This document shows, in pieces, positions 1 to 7,471 of a stretch of 64,000 nt of DNA (its first letter is position 1; each line of letters begins with the position of its first letter). Below the pieces are notes generated by a model that made no database searches, was not told the origin of the DNA, and saw only the letters and a program-made list of their open reading frames with translations. The stretch is taken from positions 1-64,000 of the forward strand of contig JAITGA010000008.1 in the NCBI GenBank assembly GCA_031280955.1, given 5' to 3'. The translations under genes were made by a program, and so were the position numbers. The DNA comes from Lachnospiraceae bacterium (GTDB taxonomy: Bacteria > Bacillota > Clostridia > Lachnospirales > Lachnospiraceae).

Positions 1-30
1 CTATAGTTATCGGAATTTCTGTATTATTAT

Positions 31-159
31 TTACAATAATGTTCTTAACATATATAAACACGACAGGGTGTTGTCGTGATATTTTTGGTATAATGGTTTG
101 ATATACTCGCGGTCGAAAAGAGCGGCTACACCAGAGTAAAATTCATTTGCATCTTCCAT
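31..159 (-). CDS. Possible 42-residue ORF directly after the HEPN gene
   Basis: A 42-codon open frame starts with ATG at 159, immediately after the TAG stop of the HEPN gene (TAGATG junction), and ends in TAA at 31-33. The peptide is soluble-looking and rich in Tyr and Leu; I recognise no domain. The abutting junction would suit translational coupling within the type III restriction operon. It contains an inverted repeat (59-65 with 72-78, CACGACA/TGTCGTG), so part of it could instead be transcript structure. It may be a real small gene, the remnant of a truncated gene, or chance. Confidence 0.3.
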   Translation of the reverse strand: MEDANEFYSGVAALFDREYIKPLYQKYHDNTLSCLYMLRTLL

Positions 160-576
160 CTAAATGCCCTCTTCTGTAAAATAATTCAAATTCAAATACT
201 CATCTACAGCCTCAATAAATTTGCGTGCATTTTTTACCATATCAGCTACAAGGTCATGTTCGGGTATATAATCCAAATCATAGTCACCAATGTCTCTATA
301 CCTATATAGATCGCCTATATATGAAGAGAGTGCCAAATCAAGTTTTTTTGTTTTTATGTACAGTCGTCTGAATTCACCAATGTTTCCGCTATGTTTTCTT
401 TGCTCTTCATGTTCTAAATTCAATAGTACACGAATGGCTGTGTAAGCTGCATAATATGCAGAGTGAAGTGAGTCTCGTAAATGCAAATTTAACAGATTAT
501 CTTCGGCTGCTTTTAAGCGATCATAAGCAACCTGAATACGTCCTTTTGCTAAGTCAATTCCCACATGCATGTTCAT
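160..576 (-). CDS. HEPN domain protein (UPF0332-like), putative toxin of an MNT/HEPN pair
   Basis: A 138-residue all-helical protein typical of stand-alone HEPN proteins that pair with a minimal nucleotidyltransferase. Residues about 36-50 (HSAYYAAYTAIRVLL) and the KHSG segment near 62 match the UPF0332-type HEPN helix pattern; a later YRYRDIGDYD segment matches the conserved R..ADY region. The start overlaps the 3' end of the upstream MNT gene by 23 bp, as in many two-gene HEPN/MNT loci. In characterised pairs the HEPN partner is an RNase or a target of AMPylation by the MNT partner; that role is inferred here. A GGAGG precedes the ATG at 576; a second in-frame ATG lies two codons later. Confidence 0.85.
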   Translation of the reverse strand: MNMHVGIDLAKGRIQVAYDRLKAAEDNLLNLHLRDSLHSAYYAAYTAIRVLLNLEHEEQRKHSGNIGEFRRLYIKTKKLDLALSSYIGDLYRYRDIGDYDLDYIPEHDLVADMVKNARKFIEAVDEYLNLNYFTEEGI

Positions 577-907
577 AATATACTATACCCTCCTTTTCAA
601 CAGTTTTATAAAACGACGTAAAATCAATAGCATTATAAAAATGCGTGTAATTTTGAAAATGGCATGATATCATAATCAAATAATCATCGGATAAAGAATC
701 CACTTCGGATTTTATTACCGGGTAGATACTGCAAGGATTGGAAGCATCGACCAAAACTAAAATATCAATGTCAGAGTTCTCGGTATAATCACCGCGGGCA
801 TAAGAACCATAGAGGACAATCTTACGTAAGCAATCACTTGCTGACGATGATAACCTTTCTGTAATTCTTTCCATAATGTTTTCTATCTCGTTTTGCATAA
901 GAATCAT
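554..907 (-). CDS. MNT-type nucleotidyltransferase domain protein (putative antitoxin)
   Basis: A 117-residue minimal nucleotidyltransferase. The signature GSYARGDYTENSDIDILV lies near residues 34-51, with the G-S...D-x-D metal-binding pattern intact, so it is probably catalytically competent. Known relatives (MntA) inactivate the partner HEPN toxin by AMPylating or otherwise modifying it. Its ATG at 907 directly follows the TAA stop of the methyltransferase (TAAATG), and an AGGAGG sits upstream, so it is almost certainly co-translated with the type III Mod gene. It overlaps the HEPN gene by 23 bp. The embedding of a toxin-antitoxin pair between mod and the expected res gene is the interesting point. 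Confidence 0.88.
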   Translation of the reverse strand: MILMQNEIENIMERITERLSSSASDCLRKIVLYGSYARGDYTENSDIDILVLVDASNPCSIYPVIKSEVDSLSDDYLIMISCHFQNYTHFYNAIDFTSFYKTVEKEGIVYYEHACGN

Positions 908-2782
908 TTATATCACCCTCCTTATCGTACCCGGGCTGTAAGTGTTGAACACTTGCTCGAAGTTGACCATTGCGCTGTCGTTAGCGAAACTGCTGTCACG
1001 GAAAACGGCGTAGTACGGCTTTTTCTTGGCAATATCGGTTATGAGGGCGGTGTCTACCCTGTCAAAACAAGCGATAAGGTAATTTTTGTTTACACACAAC
1101 AAACTACCCTCTTGCGTGATTTTTGCAGAGAGAGGTATGCCAAGCTCCAGCATAACTTGGAACAATAAATCCTCGGCAGTTCTGTCGGCTTTGATGTTGT
1201 CGGTAAAGCCGTCAAGACTAAAGCTCATTTGCGCCAATTCTTCCGGCGTGTAATATACATCTTTCATATTGGATGAATCCAATTTGAGGACACGGAAACC
1301 TATGTCAAGGTCTTGTGCCGTTAAGCCAGCCTCATCCTTGATTTTCTGCCCTGCACGGCGTATGCGTTCTTTACCGATTTCGGGGATTGTGGCATAGCCT
1401 GCTTTTGCAGCTTCAGATTTTTCATCGCAGACTTCGGGCAACTGTACCATGATAAATTTTCGCTTGCCGCCATCCTCGGCATTGAGTTGCATTACGGCGT
1501 GCGCTGTAGTGGCGGATCCGGAGAAAAAGTCGAGAATAATATGCTCCGCAGTTTTGTGAGTTGCCAATTCAAGGATTCTCTTTAATAATCTGGTTGGTTT
1601 TGGGTTAGTGAATATATCGCCCTGTCCTAGCAAATCTTTAACTTCTTTTGACGCTTCCTGATTATGTCCGACTTCTGTGTTTGTCCACCACGTCCAAGCA
1701 TTTATCCCTGCGGATTCTGAAAGAAAGAGTTTTTTTCTCGGTCTTGATGAACCACTCTCGCCAAACCAAATTCGCCCATCAGCAACCAACTCATTGAATG
1801 TTCTTTCTGCCATTGCCCAACAGCGTCCAGAGGGCGGTTTCATTTTAACACCTGAACGTGTCGTAATCTCATAGAACTGGCTTGGTGTAGCATGACCAGT
1901 TTGACCAGTTATATCTACTGATGCCCAAGGTCCGCGTGGGTCGTTATCTGGGTTTTTATATTGATTGCTCCTATCCTCTGATAGCTCTAGTTTGTTAAGA
2001 GTATCTTTAAGCTGGTCGAGACGTTTAGCATACACCACAATAAAATCATGCGCAGGTCCAAGATTCAATCGTGCATCTGGGGATGTTCTTTTTTGCCACA
2101 TTATATTAGCGACAAAGTTTTCATCGCCAAAAACTTCACTACACAGCTTGCGTAAATTCGCTTGTTCACCATCATCAATACTTATAAAAATAACCCCACC
2201 ATCGGTTAATAAATCCCTTGCAATGCGTAGCCTCGGATACATCATATTCAACCAATCCGTATGAAATCTTCCGTTGCTGTTTAGATTCGGCGAAAGGCGG
2301 TTGCCCTGTTCGTCATATTGTCCATCACGGCGCAAAAACTCGCCTACATCTTCGGAAAAGTCATCCTCATACACAAAATCATTGCCTGTATTATACGGCG
2401 GGTCAATATATATCATCTTTACTCGGTTCAGATAAGTTTCCCGCAGAAGTTTTAATACATCAAGGTTATCTCCCTCAATGTAAAGGTTTTCGGTTGTATC
2501 AAAATCAACACTTTCCTCACGGCATGGACGCAAAGCCGCCGCAATAGGGGCGTTGGCAAGCAACACACTCTTGCGTTTGTCCGGCCATGTGAATTGGTAG
2601 CGTTCTTCACGCCCCTCAACAACATGGGTATTTATTTCTTGTGTCAGCACATCTTTATCTATTGCGCGGATAACCGCACCGTTTTCATCCATGATTTCCG
2701 TCACGGCGTTCGGGAACAGTTTTGCAAGAGTGGCGAAGTTCTCGTCCGCAAGGGATGGGGTGTGCATTTTCAATTTATCCAT
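908..2782 (-). CDS. mod: Type III restriction-modification system DNA methyltransferase (Mod)
   Basis: A 624-residue adenine/N4-cytosine methyltransferase of the beta class: the catalytic motif IDPPYNTGNDF (about residues 126-136) precedes the AdoMet-binding FSGSATTAHAV (about residue 420). Family proteins of this size carry the target-recognition domain between the two motifs and form Mod2 or Mod2Res complexes that methylate one strand of an asymmetric site. It overlaps the DUF4391 gene by 8 bp and abuts the MNT gene, forming one operon. A GAGGA lies upstream of the ATG. No Res (DEAD-box helicase plus nuclease) gene is present in the window; it probably lies just beyond position 1. Confidence 0.93.
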   Translation of the reverse strand: MDKLKMHTPSLADENFATLAKLFPNAVTEIMDENGAVIRAIDKDVLTQEINTHVVEGREERYQFTWPDKRKSVLLANAPIAAALRPCREESVDFDTTENLYIEGDNLDVLKLLRETYLNRVKMIYIDPPYNTGNDFVYEDDFSEDVGEFLRRDGQYDEQGNRLSPNLNSNGRFHTDWLNMMYPRLRIARDLLTDGGVIFISIDDGEQANLRKLCSEVFGDENFVANIMWQKRTSPDARLNLGPAHDFIVVYAKRLDQLKDTLNKLELSEDRSNQYKNPDNDPRGPWASVDITGQTGHATPSQFYEITTRSGVKMKPPSGRCWAMAERTFNELVADGRIWFGESGSSRPRKKLFLSESAGINAWTWWTNTEVGHNQEASKEVKDLLGQGDIFTNPKPTRLLKRILELATHKTAEHIILDFFSGSATTAHAVMQLNAEDGGKRKFIMVQLPEVCDEKSEAAKAGYATIPEIGKERIRRAGQKIKDEAGLTAQDLDIGFRVLKLDSSNMKDVYYTPEELAQMSFSLDGFTDNIKADRTAEDLLFQVMLELGIPLSAKITQEGSLLCVNKNYLIACFDRVDTALITDIAKKKPYYAVFRDSSFANDSAMVNFEQVFNTYSPGTIRRVI

Positions 2783-3398
2783 TTTTGGTGTCCTCCAATT
2801 CGGTTTTTAGTTTTTTGATTTCCTCGGCAAGCTCCCACTTCCGTCGGGGCTGCTTTTCGCTCATAGCTTTCTTTTCGAGAGCTTCTATTTTTTTCGCCAC
2901 CTTATCTCGGCGGTCACTTTCTATTATCGTTGTATCAAGGTCTTTGCCGTCACTTAGGTCTATACCGCCAATCTGTGCGATGGCGTTTTCCCATATAGCT
3001 TCAAGGTCAAGCCCTGTAAGAGGCAAAACCCAATCGCCCTGCGGCTTGCTATCCGAAACAAGCACTTTGCCCGTACGGTAGGCGGCAAGTCGGGCGTTAT
3101 CGCCGTGTTGCAATACAAAGAGCATCCGTTGGTCAATCAGCTTTGACAACATAGCGATGTTGTTTTTATCGCAGTCCGGCACTTTTAATGCCACATGGAC
3201 AACATAGACTGCTAACACTTCCTCACTTGCCGCAATCGCCAGCGTTTGGGGGGATATTTCAGCCACAATCGCCATACGGCTGATTTGCTCATCAAACACT
3301 TTTCTGTCTGCTGTGCTTGGTTTGAATGTATCAAATACTGCCTTTTTCGGCAACGGCTTGGTAAACAATGTTGCCGTCGGTAACCCTAACTTTGTCAG
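2775..3398 (-). CDS. DUF4391 domain protein of the type III restriction operon
   Basis: About 208 residues matching the DUF4391 family, often found directly upstream of type III mod genes; its biochemical role is unknown. The family N-terminus (LGLP...PLPKKAVFD) begins just after a CTG at 3398, and no ATG or GTG sits nearby in frame, so a CTG start is my best guess; the open frame itself extends to 3482. The C-terminal third is charged and predicted coiled-coil (EALEKKAMSEKQPRRKWE). The gene overlaps the HTH gene upstream by about 68 bp and mod downstream by 8 bp, which suggests translational coupling throughout. Confidence 0.75.
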   Translation of the reverse strand: MTKLGLPTATLFTKPLPKKAVFDTFKPSTADRKVFDEQISRMAIVAEISPQTLAIAASEEVLAVYVVHVALKVPDCDKNNIAMLSKLIDQRMLFVLQHGDNARLAAYRTGKVLVSDSKPQGDWVLPLTGLDLEAIWENAIAQIGGIDLSDGKDLDTTIIESDRRDKVAKKIEALEKKAMSEKQPRRKWELAEEIKKLKTELEDTKNG

Positions 3399-3534
3399 AA
3401 ATAGCCCATGACTTCCCGAACTGAACCACACCCTCGATTTTGTCCTGATTACACCAAAACTGCACCTGCCGAACAGACACATCCCATCGTTCTGCCATTT
3501 CTTTAGCTGTCACATACTCATTCAATTTGTCCAT
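3331..3534 (-). CDS. Small helix-turn-helix protein (MerR/excisionase-like fold)
   Basis: A 67-residue protein with a single helix-turn-helix: EYVTAKEMAERWDVSVRQVQ covers the recognition helices, followed by an FGKSWAI beta-wing typical of short HTH_17-like proteins. The ATG at 3534 is chosen because GGAGG lies 5 bases upstream; an in-frame TTG lies earlier. It is the first gene of the type III operon, and a palindrome lies between its promoter and its start, so autoregulation of the restriction operon is a reasonable inference. Its 3' end overlaps the DUF4391 reading frame in another frame. Confidence 0.75.
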   Translation of the reverse strand: MDKLNEYVTAKEMAERWDVSVRQVQFWCNQDKIEGVVQFGKSWAISDKVRVTDGNIVYQAVAEKGSI

Positions 3535-3557
3535 TTTAGCCTCCAAAAAGGAAGAAT

Positions 3558-3619
3558 AAAAGCTACCGCGACACTAATTTCAGTAGCTTTTATTATATTC
3601 GTTTTTCTGAAAATATCAA
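3558..3619 (-). promoter_or_regulatory. Promoter and operator-like palindrome of the type III restriction operon
   Basis: Reading the minus strand, TTGATA (3619-3614), a 16-base spacer and a perfect TATAAT (3597-3592) form a strong sigma-A promoter. Immediately after the -10 box lies an inverted repeat, AAAAGCTAC (3591-3583) and GTAGCTTTT (3566-3558), with a 16-base centre. Its position across the expected transcription start suits an operator for the small HTH protein encoded just downstream. It could alternatively fold as an RNA hairpin in the leader. Confidence 0.55.
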
Positions 3620-3672
3620 GAGAACTATTTACACCAACAATTACCTGCCTTGCTTGCAAAATCATATTGTTC

Positions 3673-3701
3673 TTGTGATTTTCGCTCTAATAAGGTATGC
3701 T
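3673..3701 (+). promoter_or_regulatory. Putative promoter of the PIN toxin gene
   Basis: TTGTGA (3673-3678), a 17-base spacer and TATGCT (3696-3701) resemble a sigma-A promoter. It sits 20 bases before the PIN-domain start codon and points away from the restriction operon. Confidence 0.42.
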
Positions 3702-3721
3702 ATTGGCAAGGAGAAGATACC

Positions 3722-4171
3722 ATGCGAATCTATTTTGATAACTGTTGCCTCAACCGTCCGTATGATGATTTGACAAACAACACCGTTCGCATGGAATGCG
3801 AGGCTATTCTTTCCATTATAGACACTTGTAGAACGAGCAACTGGTCATATTTTAGTAGCGACATTCTTCTTGATGAAATTCTTGTGACAACGGATAATGA
3901 CAAACGAGAGAAAGTAATGTTGCTCTATAATGCTGCGATGGAGCATATTAGTTTCACTGAAGCAATTTTAAGAAGGGCGAAGGAACTGGAAAACTTTAAT
4001 GTCAAATCCTTTGATGCACTTCATGCTGCTAGTGCGGAAGCAGCAAAAGCGGATGTACTATTAACGACTGACTGCAATTTTATCAACGCAGCTAAAAGAG
4101 CAAAAACTCATGTTCCTGTAAAAAATCCATTGGTATGGTTAGTGGAGGTACTCTATGATTGGGAATCTTAG
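3722..4171 (+). CDS. PIN domain protein (putative toxin RNase)
   Basis: A 149-residue PIN-fold protein. The N-terminus MRIYFDNCCLNRPYDD carries the first conserved acidic residue, and SFDALHAASAEAA plus LLTTDCNF near the C-terminus carry the remaining acidic positions of the metal site. The start at 3722 is preferred because AGGAG lies upstream and family members begin at this point; the open frame extends further upstream without homology. It overlaps the next gene by 17 bp, as toxin and antitoxin genes often do. The role as an RNase toxin is inferred from the family. Confidence 0.82.
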   Translation: MRIYFDNCCLNRPYDDLTNNTVRMECEAILSIIDTCRTSNWSYFSSDILLDEILVTTDNDKREKVMLLYNAAMEHISFTEAILRRAKELENFNVKSFDALHAASAEAAKADVLLTTDCNFINAAKRAKTHVPVKNPLVWLVEVLYDWES

Positions 4172-4385
4172 TGTGGTACGAAACGAGGGTTATCGTGTTT
4201 TGACTCAAGAGCTTGGTGCGGCAGGCGCTGTTGTCTTCTTGCGCCAGTTGGAAAGTGGTAATGGAAATTACACAGAGGAACGTCAAGGGTTGTTGGAAAA
4301 AAATACGGTTGATACAATCGCTGAGCGAATTAGAAAACGCAATATGTGTGGCAGTAAGAATATAAACCATCAAAAGGAAGTCTAA
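4155..4385 (+). CDS. Small conserved protein partnered with the PIN gene (putative antitoxin)
   Basis: A 76-residue protein with the core GYRVLTQELGAAGAVVFLRQ followed by GNGNYTEERQGLL. I recognise this as a short conserved family found next to PIN-domain genes, but no function is established to my knowledge. The basic C-terminus (IAERIRKRNMC) could contact DNA or the toxin. It overlaps the PIN gene by 17 bp on the same strand. Antitoxin is the natural guess from context; it lacks an obvious classical DNA-binding domain. Confidence 0.6.
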   Translation: MIGNLSVVRNEGYRVLTQELGAAGAVVFLRQLESGNGNYTEERQGLLEKNTVDTIAERIRKRNMCGSKNINHQKEV

Positions 4386-4400
4386 TACCCTAAAAATCTC

Positions 4401-5570
4401 CTACCAGAACACATGATCACCGAGTACATAACCGGCGCGATTCCCGGCGCGGCGGAAATATAGTGCGCCGCCAACGGTCGTCTCGCCGTCCAGCGCAGCT
4501 TGTGCCGCTCTCAGGCAGGAAGCGGGAACGCCGCTTTCGTAAATACGTGCCACTTTGCCATTGAGTGCCGGTGGGAACTGTCCCGAAGCATAGATTACTC
4601 CGTGGATAGTATTGGGGAAAGCACGATGTCTAACCCGATTCATGACTACTGCACCCACGGCAACTTTGCCCTCATATGACTGATTCCCTGCTTCACAGTA
4701 AATGAGCGCACCCAAGAGACGGACTTCATCAGCGGTGGCATCAAGCCGTCCACGGTTGGCTGTACGTCTGCGTTCTGCTTCTTCGGCTTCACGTTTTAGA
4801 ACTGCTTCGATGGTTTCTGCTTCGTCGATATGATATTTGACACTCACATAATCAGTCGCCACATAGCCGACGACATCGCCATAAGCTACGCTAATCCAGT
4901 CATCGCTTATCACCTCAATGATGCTGATTCCGTCTTCATAGACGATATATCCCAAAATGTCAGCGTTTTTGTCCGGCTCTTCACGAACTCGGACGGCGGC
5001 GGCATTTATCGTAGCGAGCCAGTAACCGACCTCTACCGCCATCGCCATTGCCTCATCACCGGTCAGCAAAAACTCTTCCTTCGCCCAACCAATAACTGCA
5101 CCTGATTTGATCTTAATCCATCCATCAGCACGTTCCAGTATCGTCCCGCCGCAATCCTTGTATAACATCCCCACTCTTGCTGATTTCTCGTCAGCTTCAG
5201 CACGGATATTCAAAGACTGCTGCACATTTGCCATTGCCAAATGCTCCCCTAGCCGTTCTTTTTCCATCAACATTTTTTCATTGATATCAAGGGAGGTGTT
5301 TTCTTCTTGCCGTGTCACAGAGCTGTCAAACACTTGTGAAATATTCAGATACGGTGAAATTCCCGCAGAAATGAATAAATCCTCAGCGGCGTAGGAAGAA
5401 GTGCCGAATGCCAAAAAGCTGCTAGTAACAAATACAAAGGAAAGTAAAATCGCAACTGTCGAGTTCACAGCCGAGGTTCTAAGGAGCTTTCTGTTATGAT
5501 TTTTTAGTGCTTTTGCTTTTATTTCTTTAGTTTTCATATCAAATAACTTCATATACCACTTATTCATCAA
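4401..5570 (-). CDS. SH3-containing cell wall hydrolase (SleB/CwlJ-like)
   Basis: A 389-residue exported hydrolase. A basic N-terminus and a hydrophobic stretch (about residues 36-58) ending in SSYAAE form a signal peptide. Two bacterial SH3-like domains follow (about 115-170 and 185-245, each with the LNIRAEAD or VRVREEPD motif), then a charged linker and a C-terminal Hydrolase_2 domain (about 280-389). The presumed catalytic Glu is in IYCEAGNQ. Family members cleave spore-cortex or vegetative peptidoglycan. The first ATG is used; an ATG at residue 12 is also plausible. The 260 bases upstream are AT-rich and contain no gene. Confidence 0.85.
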   Translation of the reverse strand: MMNKWYMKLFDMKTKEIKAKALKNHNRKLLRTSAVNSTVAILLSFVFVTSSFLAFGTSSYAAEDLFISAGISPYLNISQVFDSSVTRQEENTSLDINEKMLMEKERLGEHLAMANVQQSLNIRAEADEKSARVGMLYKDCGGTILERADGWIKIKSGAVIGWAKEEFLLTGDEAMAMAVEVGYWLATINAAAVRVREEPDKNADILGYIVYEDGISIIEVISDDWISVAYGDVVGYVATDYVSVKYHIDEAETIEAVLKREAEEAERRRTANRGRLDATADEVRLLGALIYCEAGNQSYEGKVAVGAVVMNRVRHRAFPNTIHGVIYASGQFPPALNGKVARIYESGVPASCLRAAQAALDGETTVGGALYFRRAGNRAGYVLGDHVFW

Positions 5571-5816
5571 TCGTTAAAAATTCTTCCTGCTACTACATAT
5601 GGTATTCGTTATAAATAATCACCACATGATGTTCAGATATTACGAAAATATTACATTTCCTAAAACAAATATAACAGCATTTTCATCTGCTGTCAACACA
5701 AAAACGAAAAAAACAACAAAAATGACTAAATAAGGCGAAAAAACGGGGCAAAAAATGGGACAGCGTAGCGAGAGCGGCGATGAGCGGATGAAATATTTAC
5801 GAAATTATATCTCAGA

Positions 5817-5841
5817 GGGAGATGACCTCCTCACATCTCCC
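5817..5841 (-). terminator. Hairpin across the proC stop codon
   Basis: GGGAGATG and CATCTCCC pair (5834-5841 with 5817-5824) around a 9-base loop that contains the proC stop codon. The following bases are AT-rich but lack a clear U run, so termination would be weak. Confidence 0.35.
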
Positions 5842-6622
5842 CTGCCTTTTTCATGGCAGCGGTGGCGGCAGCGATGATGATTTCACGGAAGTGTTTCTCT
5901 TCAAAAACACGGACAGCCTCAACTGTTGTTCCCCCGGGGGTACAGACCATCTCACAAAGTTCTCTTGGCTCTTTGCCCGTTTCCAGTATCATACAGGCAC
6001 TTCCCAAGGTAGTATGAGTAGCGAAGCGCAGAGCTTGCTCGGGCGGCATCCCCGCGGTAACAGCGGCGGCAGTCAATGCCTCTATGAAAAGAAATACATA
6101 TGCGGGGGCACTACCGGCAACACCGACAGCAGCATCCATGAGGGTTTCGGGGATTTCTTCAACCGCTCCGATACTCTGTAGCATTTCCACGGTAGCAGCC
6201 ATTTCTTGGTCGCTCACCAGCTCATTGCGGCAAACAGCAGTAATTCCTGCGCCGATGAGTGCGGGAATGTTAGGCATGGCACGAACGACCTTGGTGTCGG
6301 CAAAGAGATGAGCCGTAATCCATTCTATACTTTTCCCTGCCATGATGCTTAGAATAATCGCTTTGGCAGGAATACTTTCTTTTACTTCTGCCAGAACTGT
6401 GGCGGCAAGATACGGCTTGATGGCAAGGACGATAATGTCCGCCGCTTTCACCGCTTCGCTATTGTCGGCATATACATTGATTCTGAGAGTAGAATTTATT
6501 TCTTCACGGACATTCGCCGAAGCATCTGCACCGATGATATCCTCGGCGGCAAATTCATTATTGAGAAGAGCGTTAATCATCGCTTTTCCCATATTTCCCA
6601 TGCCAATGAACGCAATTTTCAT
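5831..6622 (-). CDS. proC: Pyrroline-5-carboxylate reductase
   Basis: A 263-residue enzyme of normal ProC length. The N-terminal Rossmann motif FIGMGNMGKAM binds NAD(P)H; VRAMPNIPALIG and the C-terminal VAGSAPAYVFLFIEAL and CTPGGTTVEAV are hallmark ProC segments lining the substrate site. It reduces 1-pyrroline-5-carboxylate to proline, the last step of proline synthesis, in the cytoplasm. Its start overlaps the end of the upstream rRNA methyltransferase gene by 4 bp (ATGA-type junction), so the two are co-translated. Confidence 0.96.
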   Translation of the reverse strand: MKIAFIGMGNMGKAMINALLNNEFAAEDIIGADASANVREEINSTLRINVYADNSEAVKAADIIVLAIKPYLAATVLAEVKESIPAKAIILSIMAGKSIEWITAHLFADTKVVRAMPNIPALIGAGITAVCRNELVSDQEMAATVEMLQSIGAVEEIPETLMDAAVGVAGSAPAYVFLFIEALTAAAVTAGMPPEQALRFATHTTLGSACMILETGKEPRELCEMVCTPGGTTVEAVRVFEEKHFREIIIAAATAAMKKAGEM

Positions 6623-7464
6623 CTTTTGTTTCCTCCCCTTTGTCTGGCGGCTTCATAGAGCAAAATTGACGAAGCAACGGCAACATTGATTGAGTCCGCT
6701 TCGCCCTTCATCGGAATTACTGTATCTATGGTATTGCGGCAGCTGTCTTCACGCAAACCGTGGCTTTCACTTCCTATCAGAAACGCCGTTGCCGCCCAAA
6801 AATCACAGTCATAACAAGGAGTCACACCACTTGGCTTGGCAGCATAAACCGTGACCTCATTCTCTCGCAGAATGTCGATGACTGATGTAATAGATGTGGT
6901 CGTGGATATTCGGGTACGAAAAATTGAACCCATTGCTGCACGGACAGTTTTAGGATTATAGACATCAACACAATTGGCACTTAGAATTATCGCATCGATG
7001 CCGATAGCTTCAGCAGTACGGATAATCGTCCCGAGGTTGCCGGGGTCATTTATATCTTCCAGCAGCAACCAAAGCGGCGCAGAACTCTCACTTTGAAACT
7101 GATTTCCTTTTTTCCACGCTTGTTCCCCTTTTACCCCCTCCAAGATGATTTCAAGCGGTACGATTTCCCTTTTCACCACGCAAAGAATACCTTGTGGGGT
7201 CATGGTGTCGGACATACGGCGAAAGACATCATCGCTGACGACTTCATATTGCTGCATGGAGAGTTTGTGAGATAAATTTACGACAGTGCTAGCGTGTTGA
7301 AGAAAACCCGCCGTCAGGTACACTTCCTGTACAGATGAATGTGGCGCATCAATGAAGAGCTTTTCCCCCTCAATGATATACACATTCTGTGTCATGCGGG
7401 ATTTACTCTTTTTTTGCAACTCTATCACGTTTTTTATCCGTGGGTTATGAATACTTGTTATCAT
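6619..7464 (-). CDS. TrmH/SpoU family RNA 2'-O-methyltransferase
   Basis: A 281-residue SPOUT methyltransferase. The N-terminal substrate-binding domain (YIIEGEKLFIDA) is followed by the knotted catalytic domain with the three SpoU motifs: DINDPGNLGTIIRTAEA (motif 1), LIGSESHGL (motif 2) and IPMKGEADSINVAVASSIL (motif 3). It probably methylates a ribose in 23S rRNA (RlmB/TsnR-like), although tRNA cannot be excluded. It overlaps proC by 4 bp and lies 7 bp after pfkA on the same strand, in a compact operon. Confidence 0.93.
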   Translation of the reverse strand: MITSIHNPRIKNVIELQKKSKSRMTQNVYIIEGEKLFIDAPHSSVQEVYLTAGFLQHASTVVNLSHKLSMQQYEVVSDDVFRRMSDTMTPQGILCVVKREIVPLEIILEGVKGEQAWKKGNQFQSESSAPLWLLLEDINDPGNLGTIIRTAEAIGIDAIILSANCVDVYNPKTVRAAMGSIFRTRISTTTSITSVIDILRENEVTVYAAKPSGVTPCYDCDFWAATAFLIGSESHGLREDSCRNTIDTVIPMKGEADSINVAVASSILLYEAARQRGGNKR

Positions 7465-7471
7465 TCTTTAG

